A DNA stretch of 64,000 nucleotides from positions 23,225,882 through 23,289,881 of the forward strand of contig NC_133297.1 of NCBI RefSeq assembly GCF_005239225.2, in the 5' to 3' direction. The notes below the pieces were generated by a model. It had not been told where the DNA came from. It did no database searches and was given only the letters and a program-made list of their open reading frames with translations. The translations under genes and the position numbers were made by a program. This stretch comes from Populus alba (lineage: Eukaryota; Streptophyta; Magnoliopsida; Malpighiales; Salicaceae). Shown piece after piece: positions 32,603 through 44,985 of this stretch. The number at the start of each line of letters is the position of its first letter. The stretch's first letter is position 1.

Positions 32603-34939
32603 TTCCATTCGTATCGATCCCTTTTTTCTTCTTCTTCTTCTTCTTCTTCTTCTTTTTTTCTTTTAACATCATATGCATTATAACAATTGTTGCTAAGCAT
32701 CATTCCCACACAAACTTAGTTATCGACACTATGACCATAATAACATAATTAATTCGATACATAACAACACACGCAAGTCACTCCTATTTGTTCAAACATT
32801 ATCCTAACCAATAGAGATATACTATTGCACATAAGGTACTCTTACTCATTTCAATATCATCGAAGCAATAAAACAATAAATTCTAAAATTTACCAATAAG
32901 TTTACTCAACTTAAAAAGACAAGGTGCGATATACCTGCTTCCTTCACATAAATTATTTAAACACAATGCATCATCAGTATACATATATAAATCGAGCATC
33001 AATAATTTAATCATAATATACCATTAATTTATCACCCTAAAGTCGGTACACTTCATTTTTGTTTTAATACATCTAACTCGACAGTCAGTACAGTAGCGCC
33101 ACTAACTTTATTCAAACCAGCTAGTCCACTATATTTTCCTCGACATAAACATTCACAATTACACAAGCACAAGTACATTTATAGAAAATACCATTCATTT
33201 AACTCTAACAAGTATTGTAAAAACAAAAGTTTGAGGTGTAAGACACCTACCTAATGCTTGAACTCGCGCCAAAGTCCCACTCTACTGAACAGATACTGCA
33301 ATCTCTCATGTATCATTAAAGATACATATCAAATGTGGCTCCATCATAATTGAAAATTCCATTCTAAAATTTATTTAAATTTAGAATCACATGAAACATG
33401 CATTCGCATATTTATTTATTTATTTCCTTTTTTTTCATGATTTGTTTTTCCAGACTGAGTATCTTTAAACATGACCTAACAATCTTAATTTATTTTATTT
33501 TATTTTTGTCTATCAATCCATCATGTACAGACTTAGTAACATCACATCCTTGCATTTATTCATACTAATGAAATTAATTCATTTTCCTTATCAAACCAAC
33601 TCTTGGCCGAATGACCTTATTTTTTATTTATTTATTTTCATGATGAGTTTTCCAATTATTTTTCATAAGTCCACTTTACTTCATCTTAAGTAAATTTAAC
33701 AACATATTTTCATCATAATTCCATGTACGCCTTAATTTAACATTTTCCTCCTCTTTTATTATCCATTTGGACAGCGTTAAAATTCCACAAAATGACATTT
33801 TCTTCACATTAATCTATTATTTTAAACATAACACAACTCATTTGGCATTAAAAAAAAACCATAATCCCATAAAAATCCCCATAACATTAGGTCGAATAAA
33901 CTCAACTTCAAGATTTCCATTTTTGGTTGGATTCCATATTATGATGAGAATTTGAATCTTTTTAAAATTCTTCCAATTGACACTCTACCTAATTTTCTTT
34001 ATACAAATATATTCAGCCATACCTAGTTTTCATAGAAAATGAATCAAAGTCTTATCTCCTTATTTCTTCTTCATTTGGCCAAATGCCTTCATTCATGGTG
34101 AGGGATGATTCCCTTTTTAATTATTCCATATAAACCTTTACCAATTCATTTCATATCTATTCTAACCTCATTCAACTCAAATTCCATTGCAATTAAAACA
34201 ATTAAGCTCATCCTCTCATTTATATGTCTAGGCCGAATCTTTGCATTAAATGGAGGATAAAGTTTTCTTCAAGTTTTCTTTCAATTACCACTAGACTCAA
34301 TCCTTTTTAATGCCTAAAAACATATATCCATTAAATCAACAAACTCAATGTCCCTTCATCCAAATTTCAAAACTTCCCTAACACATTTTACAACACAATT
34401 AATCTATAACAACACTAATAACAAGAGCACATTTTACCATTATATCTTACATAAACCCTACACCCACACAATTCTAATTTCATCAAAACATGAAATTAAA
34501 TCAAGCTTCCTAAATGTTTTACTAAGACTAGCAATAGATTCAAATAGCAACAACTCATCCACCTTTGATTATTTCCTTGACCCCAACGGTCCGAATATAT
34601 ATCATTGTGTTGTGTACAATATATCTCAAAATCAGAATAATCCAACGGTTGGATCTCCATGGATCTGAATAAAACCGAACTAACCTGAAAATAGACGAGC
34701 TACTATTCAACATGAACCAAACCTTGCCGGAGAGTGCGTTTCCGATCTCCACCGTCCAAAATGTAGGCTACATCTAGGCGCACCACATATCCAAAAATAG
34801 GCACGATCCAACGGTGGAGGAGAGAGAAATCGGCCGGCGACCAAAACTGCCCTGCAGGTATATTTCCTTTTGTTTTCCAGGACACTTCCGATGATGATGG
34901 CTGCTCAATGAATTATGTTCCTTCAAATCCCTCCGGTCC

Positions 34940-34946
34940 GTTTATA
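34940..34946 (-). promoter_or_regulatory. TATA box of the nested solo LTR
   Basis: The minus strand reads CTCTATAAACGGACC, about 740 bases from the LTR 5' end. The repeats ATCCAACGGTGG lie on both sides of it. Confidence 0.45.
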
Positions 34947-35727
34947 GAGGAGTGTGAGAAGCACAATATATCCAAACCTCAACATGATCCAACGGTGGAT
35001 TCAAGAGATATGGCCACCGAAGCATTATTGGTTCATCCAAATCCTGCACCTCTCTGTAACCGACTTCTCTATTGTCTCTCATCCCTTTTCGTTTTTCTTT
35101 CTCTCTTTTTTTTTTTATTTAATCTGGTGGCCTTTTGCTGTTTTTAAAGAAACCATTGTTTTCCTAATTACATTTATGTCCCTCATTTATGTATTTATAT
35201 ATTATTTGTTTTTTTTTTTTATGGAAACCATCCGGTTTGTTTCTGCTTAAATCGTTAGTCTTTACCAAAATCCTATTGGGATGATATCTTTCACTAATGT
35301 AGGAAAACATATTAATAGACTTCATGCAAAATTTCATCCCAATCCAACGATTAGATTGAGAGCTCTGCTTTCTAATGTAAAATTGGTCAGTTTATGACTT
35401 TTCATCAACTATCCAAATTTTCTTGTTCAATCTTCACATAAAATAGTATCAATTATCCTTCTAAACCTTTAAGGTCATTTTATTATTTTGGAATATATTC
35501 ATTTTGTCATTTCTCTCATTATTTTATTTATCAAAACACGTTACCAGTTTCTTTGTCTTTATGAATTCTAAAACAAAATTCATTTTATGGAGGTCATCCC
35601 CTCCATTATATATCACTTTCAGTCTTACGTTTACATGGCAGGTTATACATCCGCATATTTAAATCATAAATTTTCTAGGGTTTCACACCACACATGCTGT
35701 TACAACCCAAGTATATACACCATCACT

Positions 35728-36015
35728 AAGTTCCAGCAGAACACACACATCGAAACCATCAATTTCAGCACATAATCCTTCAACAAAATTCCAGCAGAAC
35801 ACACACATGGAAAACCATCAATTACAGCATATAATCTTTCAATAAATTCCAGCAGAACACATCAATTACAGCATAACAAAACCCCAGCAGAACACATTAA
35901 TTACAGCATAACAAAACCCCAGCAGAACACATTTATTACACCATGTAATCTTTCAACAAAAACCCAGCAGAACACATTAATTACAACATAACAAAACCCC
36001 AGCATAACACACACA
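35728..36015 (-). repeat. tandem array of about 37-bp CCCCAGCAGAACACA units (5' LTR)
   Basis: Shorter copy of the array at 22770-23185, with fewer units. Confidence 0.75.
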
Positions 36016-36654
36016 TGCATGTTAGCCCACCCCATAGTTAAAGCCAGCCCTCTACCATGATTTGTTATTTCCATTTTATTTATTTTTCTTTGTTAGATGT
36101 TCTGAAATTGGCTTCATTCCACTCCTGTTTCCTTGTTCTCCTAGTTAATTTCAGTTTCCTTCACAGCTGGCTTAGGTCTTAGATCAATTTTTCTTAGGGT
36201 TTTCTTCTTCATTTCTGTTTCTAGTCTTAAGGGGAAGAGGAAGGGAGTTTCATGACCCATACCTTCTGAATTTAACTAAGTTTGAGGAAGGTTAGACACT
36301 ATTCTTTTCTCTTCTCCTGCTGGTTCTCCTCCTTCTTCCTCCTCTCACGTTTTCCAGCCCTCTTTTTCCTCTCCTCTAGGCAATTGTCCACTCTTCTCTC
36401 AAGGTCTCATCTTTCCCTCACAAGTTCACAAAGCATTCTCTACTGGTTTGATTTAAGTTTCTCTTGTGAAAGAGGAAGGGAAGAACGACATGCAGCTACT
36501 GGTTTGGGAAGAAGATGGATCATTCTCTCTCCCCTCCTTGTATTTATACTCTCCATCAAATGAAATGGGTTATTTGGGGGTTGTTTTAGATGTGTTCTTA
36601 TCCGTGTTTTGGTCTATCTAAAACCAGTTTTACCCCTCCCTCCCAGCTCTGCGT

Positions 36655-36870
36655 CGCGGTCGATCGAGAAATCGGCAGCGAAAACTGCATCGCTGCCGAT
36701 TTCTGCCTCGGCAAAGAAAATTGTGTCACTGCCGATCCAGAAATCGACAACAGAAACTGCATCCCTGCCAATCAAGAAATCAGCAACGAAAAACTGTGTC
36801 GCTGTCGATTTCTGTATCGATAGCGAAGGCTGCGTCACTACCGATCCAGAATCGGCAGCGAAAACTGCGT
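36655..36870 (-). repeat. hairpin block upstream of the TATA box (5' LTR)
   Basis: Inverted pairs of ATCGGCAGCGA and TCGCTGCCGAT, in part mutated (for example TCGACAACAG). Counterpart of 23775-23940. Confidence 0.7.
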
Positions 36871-36927
36871 GATCATCTCTCGCTCTCTCTCTCTCTATAT
36901 ATATATATATTCTTTTGGGTGTTTACA

Positions 36928-37415
36928 GGGTGAGTCTAGAACTGCTAGAGGAATAGTCGCCATCATGAGCAGAAAAAGAGTGTGGAGAACTATTCCTTTG
37001 CATGGGTTTGTTCCTGCAAGTTGAAGAAACCCTAACACCATGCGAATGGCTAGCAAAATCGGTGAGAACCGCCTTCACTATGGGTGGAGAAGGAGTTGGA
37101 GAGGAGGGCATGGAGTTTTGTTGGACAGGGGAAGAACTTCTAGAGAAAGCCCTAGATACTCACAAGGCAGACCCACGACAAAGAGCTTGAAGGCTGAAAT
37201 CGCCTTGGGCAGACTTAAAACGCAAAGATTTGTTCTTTGACTTCTTCATAATGAACCAAAGAGAAAGCAACAATGAGCAGTGGGATAGGGGAAGAAGACG
37301 GTGCACAATGAGAGGGAACTGAGAGCACAATGCAAGCACAGTGACAACTTCTCTCACTACAACCGAGAGCGTCGATCTCCTAACTCACGACTGAGAGCTC
37401 TTTCTTGGACAAAGA
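36928..37415 (-). mobile_element. LINE C, 5' end and ORF1 N-terminus
   Basis: Starts after the right TSD GGGTG (36928-36932). On the minus strand the 5' end is AAGAAAGAGCTCTCAGTCG near 37408, then a leader, then a basic start MKKSKNKSLRFKSAQGDF (Met near 37252). The frame breaks after about 30 residues. It is contiguous with 18896-20844 if the Tekay element is taken out. Confidence 0.65.
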
Positions 37416-39520
37416 CCTTTCTTTTTTATTTTTTCTTTTTATCAAATGTTAGAATTTTATAGATCAAAATTTAGACGAGCTGGAATACCAACAAGCCAAA
37501 GATACACCTGTACAAAGCAAGCCAGTGGGAACAGGCTCCCAACAAGCACAAAGGAAAAATACAATGGAAACAAACCATTAGTTATTTTAGGAACCCAAAG
37601 ACTACAGGTGCCAAGGATAACCAAGAGAAACAAAAGCCTTCAACAAACCATCGAAGAAAAGATGCCTAACTCCATTAATACAAAAGAAATAGTGCCATCA
37701 AGAAACCATAAGCTAGAAACCATAATCCATCCGAGTACAAATGTAGGTAAGCCCATTAGCAAAAAACATTATGTAAGTCAATATGCTTGGGACATACATG
37801 TATGCCACACTGATTTCAAAAAACAGAAAGGGAGAACAACATGAACTAGAATCCTCAAACCACATAAACGAAGTCTGGTCCAGCAGGTGGGAAATATGAA
37901 AAACCCTCCACAGACCATTGGACAACCTCTAAGAGAGAGTGGTCCCTCTCATAGAAGTGGAAGATGATGTAAAACAAAACTTGGAATCTTCTGAAGACTG
38001 TGTTAACATATCTGGATTTTCCATCGAAAACCCTTCTGTTTCGCTCCTCCCAGATTAAATAAACCATTATGCCCAGTGAAACTCTCCTCATTTGTGCTGC
38101 CATGTTTCTCTTCTTGGGATGCAGCCAATGAAGAGCACTAGATAAGATATTCATGCTCCTGGTCATCTGTAACTAGGGTTTGATCATAGTCCACATCTAA
38201 TAGGGCCAACCACACAGAATGAATAAATGACTGTGAGATTCTCCCTCCTGCCTACAAAACACACAGGTGGAATCAATAGGGATGAATCACATACAATCTC
38301 AAGTACGGAGTTTGCCCAAAATAGCCAACCATAGAATGAAACTATACTTAGGCAAAGACCACTACTCCCAAACCACTCTATGCCATGAGATAGTTGAACC
38401 CACTGGTCTAAAGAATTGATAGGCATGGCTAAAAAGGGACCTACACTTGTAGACCAACTAGTCATCAATAGGATGCTTTCCCTTGGACTTCCACTACAGT
38501 GAGAGAGAAGATCCTGGACAAAAAGGATGGATTTCCATAACGAAGAAGAATGTTGATTGATTTGGGCAGTCCAAATATCATCACTGCTCAAATAAAAGTG
38601 GTGCATCCAACGAATCCAAGCGTAATCCGTTTTAAGATGAAGGTTCCAAAGTTATTTGGCAAAGAAGCTTCTGTTATGCACTCTAAAAAAAAAAAACCAA
38701 GACCTCTTTCCACTTTAGGCAGGCAGACAGATTTCCATGTAACTAATGCAGAGCCATTTCTCTTGATGTCCCCTATCCATAAAAAGTTCCTGTAGATGCT
38801 GATGATTTTGGTAATTACAACATTAGGCATGGGAAAGATATTCAGCCAAAAGTGAACCTTGCCAAAAAGAATTGATCTAAGAAGCTCAAAACATCCAACA
38901 TATGTGAGATACTTGCCAATCCAGCCTTGAACTGTCAAGTCCAAAGCATTTAAAAGAGGTGCAAACTGGCTAGCTAGCAGCCAATGGGGACTCAAGCGAA
39001 CCCCTAAATGAGTGAAGGGGAAAAGCACTGCCCTGAAGCCCGATTCATAAAGGATGGATTGCCTGTGAGCATCACTAACACCCCCAAAGAAGATAAAAGA
39101 TTTATGTGGATTTATTATCAGCCTTGAAGTCTAACAAAAAAGGAGTTGTTGAAGGAGGCATCTAACTGAAGAAGAATCACCATGTGAGAGAAGGAGTATA
39201 TCATCTGCAAAAGCAAGATGTGCAAGACCTTGGAACTCACATTTGGGATGAAGCCGAAAATCAACTTGTTGAAAGGCCAACATTAGCATCCTAGAAAAAT
39301 ATTCAATACAACAAATAAAGAGATAGGGGGTCCCTTTGTCAAACTCCACTTTGACTTGGGAAGAAACCATGAAGATCGCCATTCACAGCAACGGAGTAAG
39401 AAGCAGTGGATACACACTACATGAGAAGGGAAACAAATCGGTCTAGAAACCCAAGTTGTCGAAGAAGATTTTCTAGGAAATCCCATTGTACAGAGTCAAA
39501 AGGTTTCCTAAAATCCACTT
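37416..39520 (-). mobile_element. LINE D: ORF2 C-terminal half and 3' end
   Basis: The 5' boundary at about 39520 falls inside the RT; the 3' end has ATTTTGATCTATAAAATTCT and TTTGAT plus an A/T-rich tail near 37420. The 3' region (37440-37855) resembles the ends of LINEs A and C, so D is a candidate for the ORF2-bearing relative of the ORF1-only copies. Confidence 0.65.
37855..39510 (-). pseudogene. LINE ORF2 (reverse transcriptase, zf-RVT), LINE D
   Basis: Starts in the RT fingers (KVDFRKPFDSVQWDFLENLL), loses frame, then shows the catalytic box LAFADDILLLSHGD near 39190, the thumb region (GWIGKYLTYVGCFELLRSIL) at 39028-38588, and the C-terminal tail MRRVSLGIMVYLIWEERNRR near 38090. Frameshifts separate each piece. 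No endonuclease is present. In intact plant LINEs this protein nicks target DNA and reverse transcribes the LINE RNA. Confidence 0.75.
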
Positions 39521-42500
39521 TTAATAAGCAGAGCTGGAAACCAACAAGTCATATGTACAGGCACATACAAACAAGTGAAAGGGAACATACTCCTTTAAAT
39601 AAAGAAGGGAACAAGCTCCCTGAAAAATATAACAGTCTAGTAAGCTAAATAAAATTAGCAAACATGCATCAGAACAAAGCATAGCCTAGACATCATCTAG
39701 CGCTGCGGGCAACGACAAAACCTTACATACAGCACGACAAAGTAGCCAAACTACCCAACCAACAACCAACAGACACATGCAACAGTTTATCTCCAAGCAT
39801 ACAAGCCAACAACACCAAATAAACAGCAAGATAGCAAACAAAATGCACCAAGGCAGCAACACTGAGGACAATATATACAACAAGAAGAAACACAACCAGC
39901 TCCCATGCAAGAGGGAAGGCACCGAGACTAGCCCTGACCAAGCAGCCTGCACTAAGGGGGAGCAACACCACCAGTACAGCAGCCTACTCCATAAACTACC
40001 CAACCAGTATCCAGCAGGTACTTGCAACAGCCTCTAGATAAGCAGCATCCATCCACAGTGAAGACCATCAAACCAAGACCATTCCAACAATAAGCAACAG
40101 AGATGAGCCAGCAAAACCAAGTCACTCTTGCAATATAGGAAGTAGTAAGCAGACGGTAGCTGTATCCTGCACACCTAATAGACATACAAAGGAGGAGAGA
40201 CCCTTGAGGAGCAGGGACATCAATCACAGACCAAGGTGTAGCCACAATACATCACCAACCACTTCAACACAGCAGGAATGAAGGATAGATACAGACCCAA
40301 TAGGGAAAACCCAGAGGCAACCCTAATAAGAAAACCTTACTAGAACATAAACCAATCCTAGCATTAAGCTAGAAACAACAAGCCAGAGAAGAACAAAGCA
40401 ACTCTAGCAAACCAACTTATACTAATCTTGGCATCAAGCTAGAAGCAATAGCCAGAGAAGAAAACTCTAGCAACCTATAAATCTAGCCAGCTTCGAAAAG
40501 CACAACATATTAGGCAAAAACTAACAAACCCAATGAATGGAGCAACATCCAAATCAGTAGAACAAACCACCCAGCCATCCAAACACAGCTAAGAGGAGGA
40601 GCGGGACATTTATAGAAGATGTAAAGTCAACAAAATAGCACAACTATAGCACCAGAGTAAGTAGGAGAAACCCTACCATGGCCAGAAGCATTGATAGCAT
40701 CAACCCAGGCATCAAAACCTTCAAAGAACCTATGATGCAACTATATTATTCGATAGTTTCACCCACATTTAACTAGTGTTTTGCCTATGTTTTATATATA
40801 AAATGCCTTGATATTCTTTGTTTTATGTTTTGAAGGCACTTTTAGATGAAAGATGCAAAAAGGAGTAAATTGAAGGTAATTGGCAGATTTGACGTTCAGT
40901 CGATGTTTTGTGCAGAGCGTGAGCTCTAAAGGTTGAAATGAAGTGATTCTAGTGGCATTAAAAAGCTAACATCCATACCTTTCTGGAAATCTAAGGCAAG
41001 ACAATAAAATAAGGAAGAGCATGGAAATCGCAGCTTTCAAAGTCAAAATCTCGCAATCTGCCAATGTTGACCTTCAGTCATTCCGACTTGAATATCTGGA
41101 GCTACAGAAGTCCAATTATGCAAACTCAATTGTTTTGGATTCCTGACTCAAAGACCTATAAACGCTCCAAATTTCAGACAAATAAGATGTCATATGAGAG
41201 AGATATGATTTTTCAAAGATGACAACTGAATTCTGCCAACAAACAGGTTTCGTGAAGAAACGAGTCCAAATTACTTTCCGAAGCATCTAAACCGATATCC
41301 AAGTTTTTATTTCAGCAATGTAGCTCCTCTAAGTCAAAGCTTGAAGATTTCATGCAAAGCTATTTCTCCTTTTTTAGGAAAATAGTTATTGAACTACTTA
41401 AATGTAAATTGTCTACTTAAGGGAGGACTATTTTGTAAAATAGAGATTAGGGTTTCCTAGCATATAAAAAGAATGAGGGAAGAGAAGGGGGGCAGCCACC
41501 CAAGAGGAGAAAAACGCCCCCCTACTCTAAGAAACCCTAAATCATGCATTCTTCCATCTTTTTGATTAGTTGTTCAACAAACATGCAAGGCTAAACTCAT
41601 TTTCTTGGTTGCAAGGACACGGAAACCTTCGGATTTAAAGAACTGTGAGATCTATTTTACCTTTTATTTTCAATTTATATGATGAATATGTTTATTCTCC
41701 TATGCTTATTTTTCCTATGATTGTTTATTTTAATTGCTAGAGCGGACTCTAAGTTATTATTGTAGACAATTTATTGCTAAGTTTGATATCAAAACCGGAG
41801 TTGTGGTATATGAACTTGTGAAGCAACTGAGTTTAATAATTGTAGCCGATCTACGTTATTAATCTTAGGTAGAACATTCGATCAAAGCAACATAAGCAGA
41901 CAACTTAGTTGTTAAGATTAATGAATTTATCTAGATCTTAAGGCTGCCATTGGATTAAATCATTAGTGTGGACACTGTGATTATTTATTAGTTAGGGTTA
42001 GTTATACAGCGGATCCGTTAATTAACCAACATTAAGAAAAAATAAAAATTCAAAATATAAACTGGAATTTCATTTCAAGAATCAGTTCTGATTTCTATAG
42101 GTGGATGTGTGCTTGCAACCAAGGTTTGTTCTCTTGATAATTTTCTGATTTTATTAAATTTTGTTTGATAGTTTTCTATTCTCTTTTGCTTTAGCCTAGA
42201 TAACATCCAACCCCCCCTCCCAAATTGCGTATCATCTAGCATAAAAATTTGACTTGAATCTTTCTCATGGGATCGACCCCTCGCTTGCTCTATACTATCT
42301 TGTGTGTTGTGTTTTAAGCTAGGGTAATTAATTTATGCGACCGCGACATCGCAACAACCTAGCACCAACAGTGTCAGCAGAGAAATCGACACTGCCGATG
42401 GTGGTAGGAGAAGGTTGAAGATGAACAGCAAAAGAACCAGAAACCCCATCGAGCCAAACAAAGAGCAAATCCATGACAAAAAAAAGGTCGAGGGAAATAA

Positions 42501-44985
42501 TTCAAACTTCCATCTAATTCGTCTACAAAGAAGAGAGGGACCACAAGTTCATCGGTAGGAGCACCAGCATTAGAATCGCTAAACCATCCCCCAAATTGCA
42601 AAGGGAACAGACTCCCTTGTATAGCCTAAAATCAAAGGGAATAGGCTCCCAATAGGGAATAGGCTCTTAAAAAAAAAACTAGCAAGTAACAATCTACAAG
42701 CAGTCACCAAAAGCCTAAAAATTAAACCCCAGCAGCTAACAATGGAGACAACAACAAACCAAAAGATCATGACCATATAGCAATCAATAATCAGCCATGA
42801 AGAAACAAAAGTTACAAAATGTAACCCAGCAAGCCGTTATTACACCGAAATCAAGAGAAGGATAGCAATAGCTGAGGAGAGGGGCAAACCACTGCATCAA
42901 TAAACCAGGTATCCATAAAAGCATAACAGCTGCACCAGTACAACAAACATGCATGGGGACCAGAAAATTGGGGAGAGAGTCTCACCCAAATGGATCCTTG
43001 TACCAGGTAATCATGGCAAACTATCCACACATCATCACAAGTAGACCAACCCTACACCACAACATGGCTAGTGCGTTACTAGGACAGACTCCATCCAACA
43101 CTCTCCACTGAGATAGCAGAGCGGCAACAGAGAACACTACATCAGTAGCCCAATCATGAGGGGAGAGAGCCTCACCCAACTGTTGGGATCCATAGCAACT
43201 ATCGAGAGAGGCCAGCCGAATCAAACCTGTAGAAGAACCAAAATGAAACCAGAGGCATAGAGTATAGACTATGGGAGAGAACCTCACCCAAACAAACCCT
43301 AAACAATGCCCCGCAGTAGGAAAAGAAATCCTTTACATCATGCTAGTAGCATCTAGCGACCCAACCTGCAAACACAGGTAGAGAGGGGGTAAGCATTTGG
43401 GGAGAGAGCCTCACCCAAAAAGGCCTCGCAACAGCATCCATTGGAGCATGACTCCATCAATTACCAAATTCACACCTACAGCACTGGAGCAGCCTCCACC
43501 CATAGGGAAGACCAACAAACCAAGACCATAGCAGCAAAAGCCGTAAGAAATGTCATCCCACACATCAACAAGCATCTCACATAGAAAGCAGGTAAGAACT
43601 GAGCAAGCAACTTCCACCCAACAAGGAAGATCAGCACCTAAGTCACTCCTGCAATGTAGTAAAGTAGCAAGCTAATCGGCAGCTGCAACTTACACATCCA
43701 TAGAAACATGCAGGGAGGAAAGACTCTAGGCTGCATATAGTAGCAACACCACTGCTTTAGCAATAGCAAACCCAGCTACAACTACAAGAAGCACATCATA
43801 TAAACTGCATATAGTAGCATCAACACCCACAAGGGGATTCAAGGTCGTGTGCAAAAGCCAACCATTAGAGCCAAGAGAACCCTAGCATCAAACAACAGAC
43901 CACACAAAGCACACGACCAAATAGAACCGACAAGAAAAGCAGCAGAGTAGCAAAGCTAGCAGTCCCAAGGCAACCAATTGCAACAATGCACAGCAGTAAA
44001 GATGGAGGCAAAATAACCACATAAGCAAGGAAGCAAGGAATCCCAACAAGTGAGTCTGAAGAAGCTCAACAAACTACAGCTTGAGTAGAAAACAAACCAT
44101 AGACCACCCAACACAAAAGCAGAGCAGCCAAATCAAATAAACCAACTAATCCAGCAACGTATGTTATGTGTTAGTTGACCAGATGGCCATTAACAAGCAT
44201 TATACACAGAGATGGCAAGCAAAGCAGACTCAACCAATTATAATCAGCACGAACGGGAGGATGAGGGAACTAGACCCAACATCTCAGCATAGGGTTCACA
44301 CCACTAAAAGATTGCAGACCAACTAAGCATGCCCTTTGCTCTAGTTGATAGACATCATTGACAGCAAATGCACAGGACATAAAGCAGCAACAACAAATGC
44401 TAACATAGATAAAGACAGAGTAGTAAACCGACAAGAAGGTTGGATACATGACAGTTCATGAGGAAAGCACCCTATAATGTTGCAAAGGGTGATGAAACCC
44501 CCTAAAAATCAAGCTAGGTATATATTATGAAGTGGGAGAGGCAGGAGTTGGCCTACCATTTCCAAATATAAGAAGAGCATATGTCTGAACAGTACCTGAA
44601 CGAGGAGGAAACCCATCAAATTAGCCATCTCCAAGACAATATTCAACGGGATAGATCAACCCCAGCAAGTGTGTTGGGTCATCTAACTCGTCAGAGGGAG
44701 GAGCCATAAATTTTCCAGCAAAATCCCCATCTTCGGAAGCTTTAAGTCGTACACCCGTTAGGGTTTCAAAAGAGACACATTGCACACTCACTGTTTGTTT
44801 GAACAGAGGCGCCGATTTTAGACTAGCCATGGGAGGCATGAGGAAAGGATCTCATGGAGCTCAGCAGTAGAATCTCACATCATTCTCTCTCGACTGAACA
44901 AAGACTCTCACACATTGCTCTCCCAGCAAGCACATCTTCTTTATTACATCAAGAAAGAACTTTAGTCCTTTAGAGTTGAGAGAGA
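39520..44985 (-). mobile_element. LINE E: 5' end, short ORF1-like piece and long 3'-like region
   Basis: T/G-rich on the minus strand, related to 7508-12296 (shared CTCTCCCCAAA phrases and the block near 43080-43130, which is the reverse complement of 9760-9840). The 5' end near 44985. A short frame at 44621-44839 (MASLKSAPLFKQTVSVQCVS and an acidic stretch) may be an ORF1 N-terminus. No ORF2. It joins LINE D at 39520 without the usual tail. A solo LTR at 40733-42356 interrupts it. Confidence 0.5.
40733..42356 (+). repeat. solo LTR (1.62 kb) with TSD ACCTA
   Basis: Ends TGATGCAAC … CATCGCAACA, flanked by ACCTA at 40728-40732 and 42357-42361. TATA-like GCATATAAAAAG near 41460 followed by a purine-rich start gives a plus orientation. 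The right part has a GGGATCGACCCCTC motif and GCGACCGCGACA seen near the end of some plant gypsy LTRs. The family is otherwise unassigned. Related to 10335-11833. Confidence 0.75.

Larger units (their letters stand above)
31093..35687 (-). repeat. solo LTR of another long-LTR gypsy family, nested in the Tekay LTR
   Basis: Begins TGTAACAACCC and ends …GGTTTCACA on the plus strand; flanked by CCACA at 31088-31092 and 35688-35692. The host LTR resumes exactly at the point where the other Tekay LTR has a single CCACA. No coding frame, PBS or PPT inside, so it is a solo LTR of 4.6 kb. It contains a 73-bp tandem array, a CTT repeat (32626-32660), a TATA box (34940-34946) and recurring ATCCAACGGTGG motifs (34570-35000). 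Confidence 0.8.
20845..36927 (-). mobile_element. Tekay/Del-type Ty3-gypsy chromovirus, full length but dead
   Basis: Two LTRs in the same orientation (20845-24025 and 29078-36927, the latter split by a solo LTR), PPT at 24026, PBS at 29064, and between them gag, protease, RT, RNase H, integrase and a chromodomain-like C-terminus, all on the minus strand. TSD GGGTG on both sides. Long LTRs and a chromodomain after the integrase are traits of the Tekay clade. It carries several frameshifts and nonsense codons. It lies inside LINE C ORF1. Confidence 0.88.
29078..36927 (-). repeat. 5' LTR of the Tekay element, split by a solo LTR
   Basis: Same sequence as 20845-24025, with the nested solo LTR at 31093-35687; without it and its TSD copy, about 3.25 kb. 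The inner end has AGTAAC instead of TGTAAC. TATA box at 36540-36548. It carries six 49-bp units (29636-29925) where the other LTR has five. Confidence 0.88.

Noticed and set aside
37416..44985. One complete LINE made of D and E
   Set aside because: At 39520 the 3'-like region of E joins the middle of the D RT; the order is wrong for a single element.
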